Source: Danxiaibacter flavus (GTDB lineage: Bacteria; Bacteroidota; Bacteroidia; Chitinophagales; Chitinophagaceae). Taken from it: 64,000 nucleotides of DNA. How positions within the stretch are numbered: the first letter of the stretch is position 1; every line of letters starts with the position of its first letter. Shown here in pieces: positions 9,882-17,235 of the stretch. The translations under genes were made by a program, and so were the position numbers. The stretch is taken from positions 1,116,001 through 1,180,000 of the forward strand of contig NZ_JAULBC010000001.1 in the NCBI RefSeq assembly GCF_041060425.1, in the 5' to 3' direction. The notes beneath the pieces were generated by a model. It searched no databases. It saw only the letters and a list, made by a program, of their open reading frames with translations, and had not been told where the DNA came from.

Positions 9882-10544
9882 TTATTTTTTAAGCTTATCC
9901 TTAAATATTTTTTCAAATTTTTCAACCTTGGGCTGGATTACATATCTGCAATACATCTGTCCGGGATTGCTGTTGTAGTAATCCTGGTGATATTCTTCCG
10001 CCGAATAAAAAACTGTATAAGGTTCAATTGTAGTAACCACAGGTTTGTCGTATGCGCCGCTTTTATTTATCTCATCTTTATAATGCTGCGCTTTTTCTTT
10101 TTGTTCTTCATTATGATAGAAAATAGCGCTGCGGTATTGTGTTCCCACATCATTTCCCTGCCTGTTAAGTGTGGTTGGATCGTGCGTTTTCCAAAATACC
10201 TCCAGCAATTCATCATACGTAACCTTTTTAGGGTCATAAATTATCTGGCACACTTCTGCATGATTGGTTGTGCCAGTACTAACCTGCTCGTAGGTAGGGT
10301 GAGCAACATTGCCTCCGCTATAGCCGCTGACAACTTTTACAACTCCTTCCAGTCGTTGAAACACCGCTTCGGTACACCAAAAACAACCAGTGCCAAAAGT
10401 GGCAGTGTCCGTCGCGACATGTGCAGCCGCCAAAGGTTTGTCTTCGCTCATACTTTTCTTCTGATTTATTTGACCTGCACAGGAGGTTAATACCAGTGCG
10501 GTGATGAATGTAGCATTAAAAGCTTTAGATAATCTAGACCACAT
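9882..10544 (-). CDS. msrA: Peptide-methionine (S)-S-oxide reductase, exported lipoprotein form
   Basis: This enzyme reduces methionine-S-sulfoxide in proteins. The motif GCFWC is at residues 53-57, with the catalytic Cys at 54. The blocks SGYSGG and HDPTTLNRQGNDVGTQYRS are typical of MsrA. I choose the ATG at 10544. An upstream in-frame TTG adds only a few residues. The N-terminus has a hydrophobic stretch ending in LTSC, so the protein is probably an envelope-anchored lipoprotein that repairs periplasmic proteins. It is monocistronic with its own terminator. Confidence 0.95.
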   Translation of the reverse strand: MWSRLSKAFNATFITALVLTSCAGQINQKKSMSEDKPLAAAHVATDTATFGTGCFWCTEAVFQRLEGVVKVVSGYSGGNVAHPTYEQVSTGTTNHAEVCQIIYDPKKVTYDELLEVFWKTHDPTTLNRQGNDVGTQYRSAIFYHNEEQKEKAQHYKDEINKSGAYDKPVVTTIEPYTVFYSAEEYHQDYYNSNPGQMYCRYVIQPKVEKFEKIFKDKLKK

Positions 10545-10721
10545 GGCTGCAAATAGCAATTATTATGTTGGTTGAACAAGTTAATTAACATTTTTACAAT
10601 AATGCAGCCGGAATAGAAGAAAGTTATGGAAATTAGGAGCTAATTTAAATAACAACAACCGACAGCTAATTTGTTTACCCGGCGTTTGATCGATTTTAAG
10701 AAAAAGTTGTAAAAACAGCAG

Positions 10722-10754
10722 TTTGTATGCGACTGAACAAATAAATTAACTTTG
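10722..10754 (+). promoter_or_regulatory. Bacteroidota-type promoter of mutS2
   Basis: A TTTG box (10722-10725) is followed by a 21-bp spacer and TAACTTTG (10747-10754), matching TAnnTTTG. The ATG at 10776 leaves an untranslated leader of roughly 15 bases. Confidence 0.75.
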
Positions 10755-10775
10755 CCGGTCAATTGGATTTATTAC

Positions 10776-12884
10776 ATGAAATTATACCCGGAATCAGCGA
10801 GCACGCAGTTGGAGTTTGATAAGGTAAAGGCGTTATTAACAGAACATTGTAGAACGGTTTATGCTAAAAATAAAGCAGAAAACTTACGTATACACACCAA
10901 AAAAGAATTTATAGATACGGAGCTGCAACAAACGAATGAGTTTAAGATGTTGCTGCTGCAGAGCCAATATTTTCCCAACGATTTTGTGCTGAACATAGCC
11001 AGAGAGATTAAACTGCTCAGCATTCCCGGCAGCATGCTGGGAGGGGAGCAGCTTATGTTTGTGCGTAAACTGGCCGATTGTGTTCAGAATATTTTCAGAT
11101 GGTTTGATAGCGAAAAACGTCTCGCCTATCCGGCGATGACCAGGGTGATAGAAGGTACATATTATGAAAAAACTATTATAGAGCTGATTGATGATGTGCT
11201 GGATGAATATGGAAATGTAAAAGACAACGCATCGCCGGAATTGCAGAAGATACGCATGAGTCTCTTTAGAAAACGGAACGAATTGCGCCGTGTTTTTGAA
11301 AGGGTGATTGCTAAGCTGGCAAAATCCGGCTACACCGCCGATATTGATGAAAGCTTTAGCAATGGGAGAAGGGTTGTGGCCGTTTTTTCAGAATACAAGA
11401 GACAGGTAAAAGGTATTCTTCACGGTGAAAGTGATAGCAGGAAAACAGCTTACATTGAGCCTGAAGAAACCATCGAACTGAATAATGATGTGTTCTCCCT
11501 GGAGAACGAGGAGCAAAAGGAAGTAACCCGGATATTGCGTGAGCTTACAGCAAAGCTTTCAGTATATAGCGCGTTACTGCAAGTCTATCTGCAGGTAGTT
11601 GGTGAATTTGATTTCATCAGGGCGAAAGGGAGGCTTGCCGTTGACATGAACGGAAACTATCCGAATGTGCTGGATAAGGCGATCATTGACATGAAAGATG
11701 CTTATCATCCACTATTGTTTCTCTATAACAAACAATCAGGAAAGCCTACTATTCCGGTTACATTAACGCTCGATGGTAATCAGCGCATTCTTGTGATCAG
11801 CGGTCCGAATGCTGGTGGTAAAACTGTAACCATGAAGACCATCGGATTGAACCAGATGATGTTGCAAAGTGGTTTACTGGTGCCTGTTAGTCCTGTTTCT
11901 CAAATGGGTATCTTCAAGCAGTTGTTTATTCACATAGGCGATACACAAAGCATCGAGTTTGAGTTGAGTACGTATTCATCTCACCTGTTGCATATGAAGC
12001 ATTTTATTGAAAATGCCAATGGCAAAACAATGTTCTTTATTGATGAGCTGGGAAGCGGGAGTGATCCCAACCTTGGTGGTGCTTTTGCCGAAGTGATTAT
12101 GGAGGAATTGGCGCGCAGGCATGCTTTTGGAATTGTAACCACGCACTATCTCAATCTTAAAGTGATGGCGAACCATACGATTGGAATTGTGAATGGTGCA
12201 ATGGCTTTTGATGAAAAGAACTTGCAGCCCTTGTATAAATTAATGGTAGGAAAACCCGGAAGCTCCTACACTTTTTCGATAGCGGAACGCATCGGTTTAC
12301 CGCAACATCTCATTAATCGCGCAAAAAAGCTGGTTGATGAAGATCATTTCAGACTGGATAAGTTGTTAAACAATACGGAGCAGGATCTTCAGAAGCTGGA
12401 TAAGGAAAAACGTGATCTGCAGCGTTTATTAAAAGAGAACGAAAAGCTGAAGAAAGAGATGGAGGTGGTGCTTGATAAAGAAAGGCATAAACAACAGGTT
12501 GAATTGATCAGGCACCAAAACAAGATTACAGAGGAACGCATTAATGAATTAAAAGATACTGAAAGGAAGCTAAAACAGATCGTATTAGAGTGGCGCAAGT
12601 CTGAGAACAAGGAAGAAGTGATGCGCAACGTGCAGAACCTGCTGTTTAAAAAGAAAGAGCAGGTAGTGAATAACAAGCTGGCGAAAAAAGTTGAATCTAA
12701 ATACCGTGAGACTGCCGCTGAAATAGCAATTGGCACCAAAGTGAAAATGAAAAAGAATCACCAGGTGGGAATTGTAAAGGAGATCAGGGGACGTCGTGCT
12801 GTTGTTCAGATCGGGTTATTACCGATGAGTGTGGATTTAAAAGATCTTGTTGCAGTTGAAGAAAAAATTATTACAACTGAATAA
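10776..12884 (+). CDS. MutS2-family ATPase lacking the Smr nuclease domain
   Basis: A MutS2-family DNA-binding ATPase, a group tied to suppression of homologous recombination and, in some bacteria, to ribosome collision rescue. The protein has 702 residues from the ATG at 10776; an upstream TTG overlaps the promoter and is rejected. Walker A GPNAGGKT is at residues 343-350. Walker B and signature FIDELGSGSDPNLGGAF and the TTHY switch follow. A long charged coiled coil comes next. The C-terminus ends in a KOW-like segment (VGIVKEIRGRRAVVQIG). The C-terminal Smr domain found in typical MutS2 proteins of near 780 residues is absent, with no sign of it downstream. Confidence 0.88.
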   Translation: MKLYPESASTQLEFDKVKALLTEHCRTVYAKNKAENLRIHTKKEFIDTELQQTNEFKMLLLQSQYFPNDFVLNIAREIKLLSIPGSMLGGEQLMFVRKLADCVQNIFRWFDSEKRLAYPAMTRVIEGTYYEKTIIELIDDVLDEYGNVKDNASPELQKIRMSLFRKRNELRRVFERVIAKLAKSGYTADIDESFSNGRRVVAVFSEYKRQVKGILHGESDSRKTAYIEPEETIELNNDVFSLENEEQKEVTRILRELTAKLSVYSALLQVYLQVVGEFDFIRAKGRLAVDMNGNYPNVLDKAIIDMKDAYHPLLFLYNKQSGKPTIPVTLTLDGNQRILVISGPNAGGKTVTMKTIGLNQMMLQSGLLVPVSPVSQMGIFKQLFIHIGDTQSIEFELSTYSSHLLHMKHFIENANGKTMFFIDELGSGSDPNLGGAFAEVIMEELARRHAFGIVTTHYLNLKVMANHTIGIVNGAMAFDEKNLQPLYKLMVGKPGSSYTFSIAERIGLPQHLINRAKKLVDEDHFRLDKLLNNTEQDLQKLDKEKRDLQRLLKENEKLKKEMEVVLDKERHKQQVELIRHQNKITEERINELKDTERKLKQIVLEWRKSENKEEVMRNVQNLLFKKKEQVVNNKLAKKVESKYRETAAEIAIGTKVKMKKNHQVGIVKEIRGRRAVVQIGLLPMSVDLKDLVAVEEKIITTE

Positions 12885-12902
12885 AGGTTTTATATTTGAT
12901 AA

Positions 12903-12940
12903 TTATGTTGTTTTCGGGATCATTCCCGGAAACAACATAA
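12903..12940. terminator. Long hairpin after mutS2
   Basis: A 17-bp stem with a 4-base loop and one G-T pair lies 18 bp after the mutS2 stop. No T run follows, so it may be a terminator or an mRNA 3'-end stabiliser. Confidence 0.5.
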
Positions 12941-13045
12941 AATCAAAACGATAGCTTATGATGCCTGATTACTCAGGTAGTTGAGTAATTATGCCATAGC
13001 GCCGTTTATCAGCATTAAATTCCCAATGAAACACTCAAATATCCC

Positions 13046-13462
13046 ATGGCTAGCTTTAACAACGTGTTGTTAATTGAAGACGATCCTGTAACGGTAATCG
13101 TATGTGACCGCATTACTAAGTCAACCGGATTTTCCAAATCTTTTAATTACGTAGAAAACGGTCTTGAAGGACTTAACTACATCAAGCGCAAGGCAACTGA
13201 AGCAGATCCGAGCCTGCCTGATTTAATTCTGCTTGATCTGAATATGCCTGTTATGGATGGGTGGGAATTTCTGGACCGGTTTAGTGAAATCGCGCATCTG
13301 TTTCCTAATCAGCCAGCCGTTTATATATTGTCATCTTCTGTAGATGCTGAAGATCAACACAGGGCACTTGCGTATCCTATGGTGAAAAACTTTCTTTCCA
13401 AGCCGCTCAATAAAAAATATCTCGAGAAGATTACAACGGAATGCAGTGTGAGTTACTATTAA
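13046..13462 (+). CDS. Stand-alone response regulator receiver domain (CheY-like)
   Basis: A single-domain phosphoreceiver of 138 residues. The acidic pocket is E11-D12-D13 and the phosphoacceptor is Asp64 in LLDLNMP. The conserved Ser pair (LSSS) and Lys (SKPL, near 119) are present. There is no output domain and no histidine kinase next to it. Its form resembles the small receivers common in Bacteroidota that act as phosphorelay intermediates. The target cannot be inferred from the neighbours. Confidence 0.92.
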   Translation: MASFNNVLLIEDDPVTVIVCDRITKSTGFSKSFNYVENGLEGLNYIKRKATEADPSLPDLILLDLNMPVMDGWEFLDRFSEIAHLFPNQPAVYILSSSVDAEDQHRALAYPMVKNFLSKPLNKKYLEKITTECSVSYY

Positions 13463-13488
13463 GAATTTCAGCAACTAAATGATATAAT

Positions 13489-13536
13489 ACATAAAGGCAA
13501 TCGCGTTATGAGAAGATTACGCGGCTGCCTTTATGT
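13489..13536. terminator. Hairpin between convergent genes
   Basis: ACATAAAGGCA (13489-13499) pairs with TGCCTTTATGT (13526-13536), with further partial pairing inside. It lies between the response regulator and the DUF423 gene, which converge, and may serve both. Confidence 0.5.
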
Positions 13537-13545
13537 AAATTGACA

Positions 13546-13932
13546 TTATTTCTTTATAACTGCGAATACCAGCAATAACCATCCTGCAATAAAGCATAAT
13601 CCGCCAATAGGAGTAATAGCCCCCAGCCAGTTCATGCTGGTATTGTTATTCGCTCTGAAAAAAGTAAGCAGGTATAATGATCCACAGAAAAGCGCAGTTC
13701 CAGCAATAAATAATCTTCCGCTCCAAAGCAATGCACCACTGCCAAAACTTTGGAAAAGTATGCTTACTGCCAGCAGTGCAAATACGTGATAGAACTGATA
13801 TTTTACTGCTGTTTCAAAAATGTTCAGTACATCTTCTCCTACTTTACCTCTAAGACCATGAGAACCGAACGCACCCAATGCAACGCTTAGCGCGCCGAGA
13901 AGGCCTGCTACAACCAGGAATGTTTTATGCAT
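13546..13932 (-). CDS. DUF423 family small membrane protein (YgdD-like)
   Basis: An inner-membrane protein of 128 residues with about four predicted membrane helices. The N-terminal block GLLGALSVALGAFGSHGL and the following FETAVKYQFYHVFALL are typical of DUF423. The biochemical role is unknown. Its start codon overlaps the end of the shikimate kinase gene by 8 bp, so the two form a translationally coupled operon. Confidence 0.9.
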   Translation of the reverse strand: MHKTFLVVAGLLGALSVALGAFGSHGLRGKVGEDVLNIFETAVKYQFYHVFALLAVSILFQSFGSGALLWSGRLFIAGTALFCGSLYLLTFFRANNNTSMNWLGAITPIGGLCFIAGWLLLVFAVIKK

Positions 13933-14482
13933 GTTGTTTAATGATTTCGATGATGTTCTTTTCTGAAAGCTTGTCGCCCGATAAACGGTATTTTGCCTGC
14001 GAATAAGCCGGAGTTCTTTCGACCAGTTTACTGCTTAGGAAGTCTACTAATTCATTATCAGATAAATCGCTGATCAATGGTCTGTGAGCTTTTCCCGGTT
14101 TCAATCGTTCCGCCAGTGTTTCAGGAGTCTCATCAATCCAGATGGTAATACCATTCTTGTTCATCCACTCCATGTTGTTGTTCAGGCAGGGCGTGCCACC
14201 ACCTGTAGCAAGCACAAAACTTTTCTTTTCACCAAACCATCTCAAAAGTTTTGCTTCTGCTTTGCGGAAGTATTCTTCACCATCTTCAGCAAATATTTCT
14301 GCTATGGATTTTTCTTCAAGATTTTCAATAAGGTGATCAAGATCGTATGATCCGCACTTTAACTTCTTCGCTAATTTAGAGCTCCAATAGCTCTTGCCCG
14401 AGCCCATCATTCCGATTAAGAAAACTTTATATCCATTAACCGCTGTCTCCGTAGCATTATTTGTTGCTGTCTTCTTTTGCAT
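13925..14482 (-). CDS. aroK: Shikimate kinase
   Basis: This enzyme phosphorylates shikimate, the fifth step of the chorismate pathway. The P-loop GMMGSGKS is at residues 24-31. The shikimate-binding blocks DLDHLIE, EEYFRKAEAKLL and ATGGGTPC follow, then the lid region HRPLI. The length, 185 residues including a short N-terminal tail, is normal. It is separate from the aro block at 25.6-36 kb. A minus-strand TACTTTTG box lies at 14510-14517, just upstream. Confidence 0.95.
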   Translation of the reverse strand: MQKKTATNNATETAVNGYKVFLIGMMGSGKSYWSSKLAKKLKCGSYDLDHLIENLEEKSIAEIFAEDGEEYFRKAEAKLLRWFGEKKSFVLATGGGTPCLNNNMEWMNKNGITIWIDETPETLAERLKPGKAHRPLISDLSDNELVDFLSSKLVERTPAYSQAKYRLSGDKLSEKNIIEIIKQHA

Positions 14483-14509
14483 GTTTGATTGTTATACTTA
14501 AGGGATGCG

Positions 14510-14517
14510 CAAAAGTA
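14510..14517 (-). promoter_or_regulatory. -7 box of aroK
   Basis: On the minus strand TACTTTTG matches TAnnTTTG, 27 bp before the aroK ATG. No TTTG is found about 20 bp upstream. That position is inside a GTGCGAAT repeat array that abuts this box. Confidence 0.5.
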
Positions 14518-14520
14518 GGG

Positions 14521-14557
14521 AAATGTGCGAATGGGTAAATGTGCGAATATGCGAATG
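14521..14557. repeat. Left GTGCGAAT array flanking the four-helix-bundle gene
   Basis: An octamer array of GTGCGAAT and variants in plus orientation. Bases 14522-14549 match the inverse of two places in the array at 15041-15128, with 27 of 28 positions identical at best. Confidence 0.8.
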
Positions 14558-14627
14558 GAAGAAAACTTGTCTCCCGAAAATGCAAATGATAATTTCCGGA
14601 ATTTTTTATGCAATGAATATGTGCGGA

Positions 14628-14984
14628 TTATAAAGCCAGCGTCTTTTTCGATGTGGAAATTATTTTCCCTAAAATTTTGAGAAGTGTTTCGAGTTGAAGT
14701 AAGAGTCTATTCGGATTAGGATATGATTTTGATGCCTCGCAAAGTTTCAGCCAATAAATTGTTTCTTCCGCTTCTTTGTATGCAATCTTCATCTTGTGCA
14801 CAAAATCCTTTTTGCTTTCTGCAGCCTGAGCTTCTTTTACATTGGCTCCTATGGACGTGCCGCTTCTTAATAATTGATTAGCAAGGGTGTACTTTCTTTT
14901 TTCTTCCAGCTGGTCGCAAAACTCAATTATCTCTAAAGCAAACGCAAAACTGAGCGTTACGATTGGGTTGGGTTGACCATTCAT
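14628..14984 (-). CDS. Four-helix-bundle protein (23S rRNA intervening-sequence protein family)
   Basis: A 118-residue all-helical protein of the S23/IVP (four helix bundle, TIGR02436-type) family. The signature region LLRSGTSIGANVKEAQAAE is followed by FVHKMKIAYKEAEETIYWLKL. The molecular function of the family is unclear. Members were first seen inside intervening sequences of 23S rRNA genes, and the Avd protein of diversity-generating retroelements is a structural relative. No reverse transcriptase and no rRNA gene are in the window. The gene sits between two mirror-image GTGCGAAT arrays (14521-14557 and 15041-15128), and both intervals to the neighbouring genes are made largely of these arrays. 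Confidence 0.88.
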   Translation of the reverse strand: MNGQPNPIVTLSFAFALEIIEFCDQLEEKRKYTLANQLLRSGTSIGANVKEAQAAESKKDFVHKMKIAYKEAEETIYWLKLCEASKSYPNPNRLLLQLETLLKILGKIISTSKKTLAL

Positions 14985-15040
14985 TGTTTTGACTATTTAT
15001 AGGGTTGTTCTTTAAAAAAGATAAAAATTAATGCTATTAC

Positions 15041-15128
15041 CGCACATTTTCATACTCGCACATTTGCACATTCACCCATTTGCACATTCGCACATTTACT
15101 CATTCGCACATTTACTCATTCGCACATT
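15041..15128. repeat. Right CATTCGCAC array flanking the four-helix-bundle gene
   Basis: About 11 copies of the octamer in the inverse orientation to 14521-14557. It ends 6 bp from the stop codon of the acyl-CoA dehydrogenase gene. Confidence 0.8.
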
Positions 15129-15134
15129 CACCAG

Positions 15135-16319
15135 CTATTTGAATGCATTAAACCCTGTCACATCCATTCCCGTAATTAACAGGTGAACATCGTGTGTGCC
15201 TTCGTAAGTGAGAACGCTTTCAATATTCATCATGTGGCGCATAATGGAGTATTCGCCGGTAATGCCCATCCCGCCGAGAACCTGCCGCGCGTCGCGGGTA
15301 ATGTCTGCCGCTATTTCACAACTATTGCGTTTGGCCATACTTACCTGTTGAGGTGTTGCTTTTCCTTCATTCATTAATACACCCAATCTCCAGACAAGCA
15401 GCTGGGCCTTTGTAATCTCAGTGATCATCTCGGCCAGCTTTTTTTGTTGTAACTGAAAAGCTCCGATGGGTTTATCAAACTGAATGCGTTCCTTACTATA
15501 GCGCAGAGCTGTATCATAGCAATCCATGGCTGCTCCTAATGCACCCCAGGCAATGCCATAACGTGCTTTTGTGAGGCAGCTCAATGGTCCTTTCAATCCT
15601 TTAATATCTGGTAGCAGGTTTTCTTTTGGAACTTTTACATCGTGAAAGACGAGCTCTCCGGTTGCACTTGCTCGAAGGCTCCATTTACCATGGGTTGTCG
15701 GCGTTGTAAAACCTTCCATGCCGCGCTCAAGAATTAGTCCGCGGATCTCGCCGGCTTCATCCTTCGCCCAAACGACAGCAACCTGGGCATATGGCGCATT
15801 GCTGATCCACATTTTAGAGCCGTTCAATACATAATGATCTCCTGCATCACTGAAATTTGAAAGCATTCCGGATGGATTGCTTCCATGGTCAGGTTCTGTA
15901 AGACCAAAACAACCGAGCCATTCGCCGCTAGCCAGCTTAGGTAAATATTTCCTGCGCTGCTCTTCTGAACCGTACGCATAAATAGGAAACATGACAAGAG
16001 AACCCTGCACACTGGCAGTAGAACGAACACCGCTGTCGCCCCTTTCAAGCTCCTGCATCATCAGGCCATAGCTAATATAATCAAGTCCGCCGCCACCATA
16101 TTCCACAGGAATCGTTGGGCCAAAACACCCCAATTCGCCCATCTGCCTGACAATGTGTTCCGGAAATTCAGCGCGTTGTGCATAATCCTCTATAACAGGA
16201 GAAATTTCTTTCTTTACATAACTGCGCACTGTATCCCTGACCATCTTTTGCTCTTCAGTCAACAACTCATCCACCTGAAAATAATCGGGCGATTGAAATA
16301 AATCTGTTTTGGCTGCCAT
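15135..16319 (-). CDS. Acyl-CoA dehydrogenase, glutaryl-CoA dehydrogenase-like
   Basis: An FAD-dependent acyl-CoA dehydrogenase of 394 residues. The flavin-binding block CFGLTEPDHGSNPSGM is present. The C-terminal YEGTHDVHLLITG carries the catalytic Glu in the position and context of glutaryl-CoA dehydrogenase, which oxidises and decarboxylates glutaryl-CoA to crotonyl-CoA in lysine and tryptophan breakdown. Substrate assignment rests on this motif and the overall resemblance. No other gene of that pathway is adjacent. Confidence 0.88.
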   Translation of the reverse strand: MAAKTDLFQSPDYFQVDELLTEEQKMVRDTVRSYVKKEISPVIEDYAQRAEFPEHIVRQMGELGCFGPTIPVEYGGGGLDYISYGLMMQELERGDSGVRSTASVQGSLVMFPIYAYGSEEQRRKYLPKLASGEWLGCFGLTEPDHGSNPSGMLSNFSDAGDHYVLNGSKMWISNAPYAQVAVVWAKDEAGEIRGLILERGMEGFTTPTTHGKWSLRASATGELVFHDVKVPKENLLPDIKGLKGPLSCLTKARYGIAWGALGAAMDCYDTALRYSKERIQFDKPIGAFQLQQKKLAEMITEITKAQLLVWRLGVLMNEGKATPQQVSMAKRNSCEIAADITRDARQVLGGMGITGEYSIMRHMMNIESVLTYEGTHDVHLLITGMDVTGFNAFK

Positions 16320-16535
16320 AGACGTTTTGCTTTTTGTGGTTGCCCGGTGAACGGGCCGAATATGTTGTTAGGGTAAAATAACAAATCAGCATCGCCAGCC
16401 CTGGCTATTTAAAAATCATTCTGCTTCACACTAAGGCCAACGCGAATTAAAATACTAACCTTTGTTCACAAATTTATATGTATTCGCTATATACTCGTCA
16501 TTATTGTACTTTTATTTCACACCAAAAACCTGCGT

Positions 16536-16925
16536 ATGAAAAAATTATTTTGCTCCCTTATAATGCTTTTTCCACTATTGTTGTTTGCTCAGACTAAGGG
16601 AAAAAATGACAATGAAAAATTCGAACCCATCCAGCTATATTTCGTTATGCTGGTAAAAGGGCCTAACCGGACACAGGACTCTATTACCGCGGCCAAAATT
16701 CAGGAAGGTCAGATGGCCAATATTGGAAAGCTGGCGAAGGAAGGTAAGTTAATTGTGGCCGGTCCTTTTATGGATGATACAAACTGGAGGGGACTTTTTA
16801 TATTAAAATGCCAGGATGCCGCTGAATGTGAGAATTTGTTGAAGACGGATCCCGCAATATCTTCGGGCAGACTGACTTACGAAGTCCACCCGTGGATGAC
16901 GGGTAAAAATTGTCTTTTTAAATAA
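16536..16925 (+). CDS. Exported YciI-like protein
   Basis: A 129-residue protein with a signal peptide (MKKLFCSLIMLFPLLLFAQ) and one YCII-related dimeric alpha-beta barrel domain. The family features are FVMLVKGPNRTQDS, a conserved His-less stretch GKLIVAGPFMDD, and GLFILKCQDAAECENLL. YciI-like proteins are thought to be small enzymes or ligand binders, but no reaction is established here. The exported form is typical of Bacteroidota. Confidence 0.82.
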   Translation: MKKLFCSLIMLFPLLLFAQTKGKNDNEKFEPIQLYFVMLVKGPNRTQDSITAAKIQEGQMANIGKLAKEGKLIVAGPFMDDTNWRGLFILKCQDAAECENLLKTDPAISSGRLTYEVHPWMTGKNCLFK

Positions 16926-17235
16926 TTCCTGTACAGGCTGGCAATAAAAAGCTTGCACATGTATAATGTGCAAGCATCTATCGAAAAAGGAAACCAAACT
17001 CCAAATAAAAACAGTTAGTATCACCCAAGAAATCAACCTGGTCACAAGGCAGATAATTCCGGAAAATACTTCGGAACACCCGAAGAGAATTAAAATAATA
17101 CAATACACAGCATATTAAAAGAACTAATGATTGATTGGTAGTATCAGTTGTGTGTACGGCAGACTGGCTGCTATAAAAGCTAATTAACAGGAATGAATTT
17201 GTCGCGTTTCAACTGCCGCCCTCTATTTTTGTACC
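16926..17235. other. Intergenic region with one hairpin and the tilS promoter
   Basis: A 10-bp stem GCTTGCACAT / ATGTGCAAGC (16951-16960 and 16966-16975) lies after the YciI-like gene. Five A precede it, so on the minus strand it would resemble a terminator. The tilS promoter is at the far end. I see no heptamer arrays and no gene in this stretch. Confidence 0.5.
17198..17231 (+). promoter_or_regulatory. Promoter of tilS, predicted leaderless
   Basis: TTTG (17198-17201), a 22-bp spacer and TATTTTTG (17224-17231) match the Bacteroidota promoter. Only 4 bp separate the -7 box from the ATG at 17236, so transcription should begin at or next to the start codon. Confidence 0.6.

Noticed and set aside
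10752..10775. TTG start for MutS2 upstream of the chosen ATG
   Set aside because: It lies within the -7 promoter box, and the ATG at 10776 gives the normal N-terminus.
14628..14984. Avd protein of a diversity-generating retroelement
   Set aside because: The fold family is related, but there is no reverse transcriptase, template repeat or variable repeat pair nearby.
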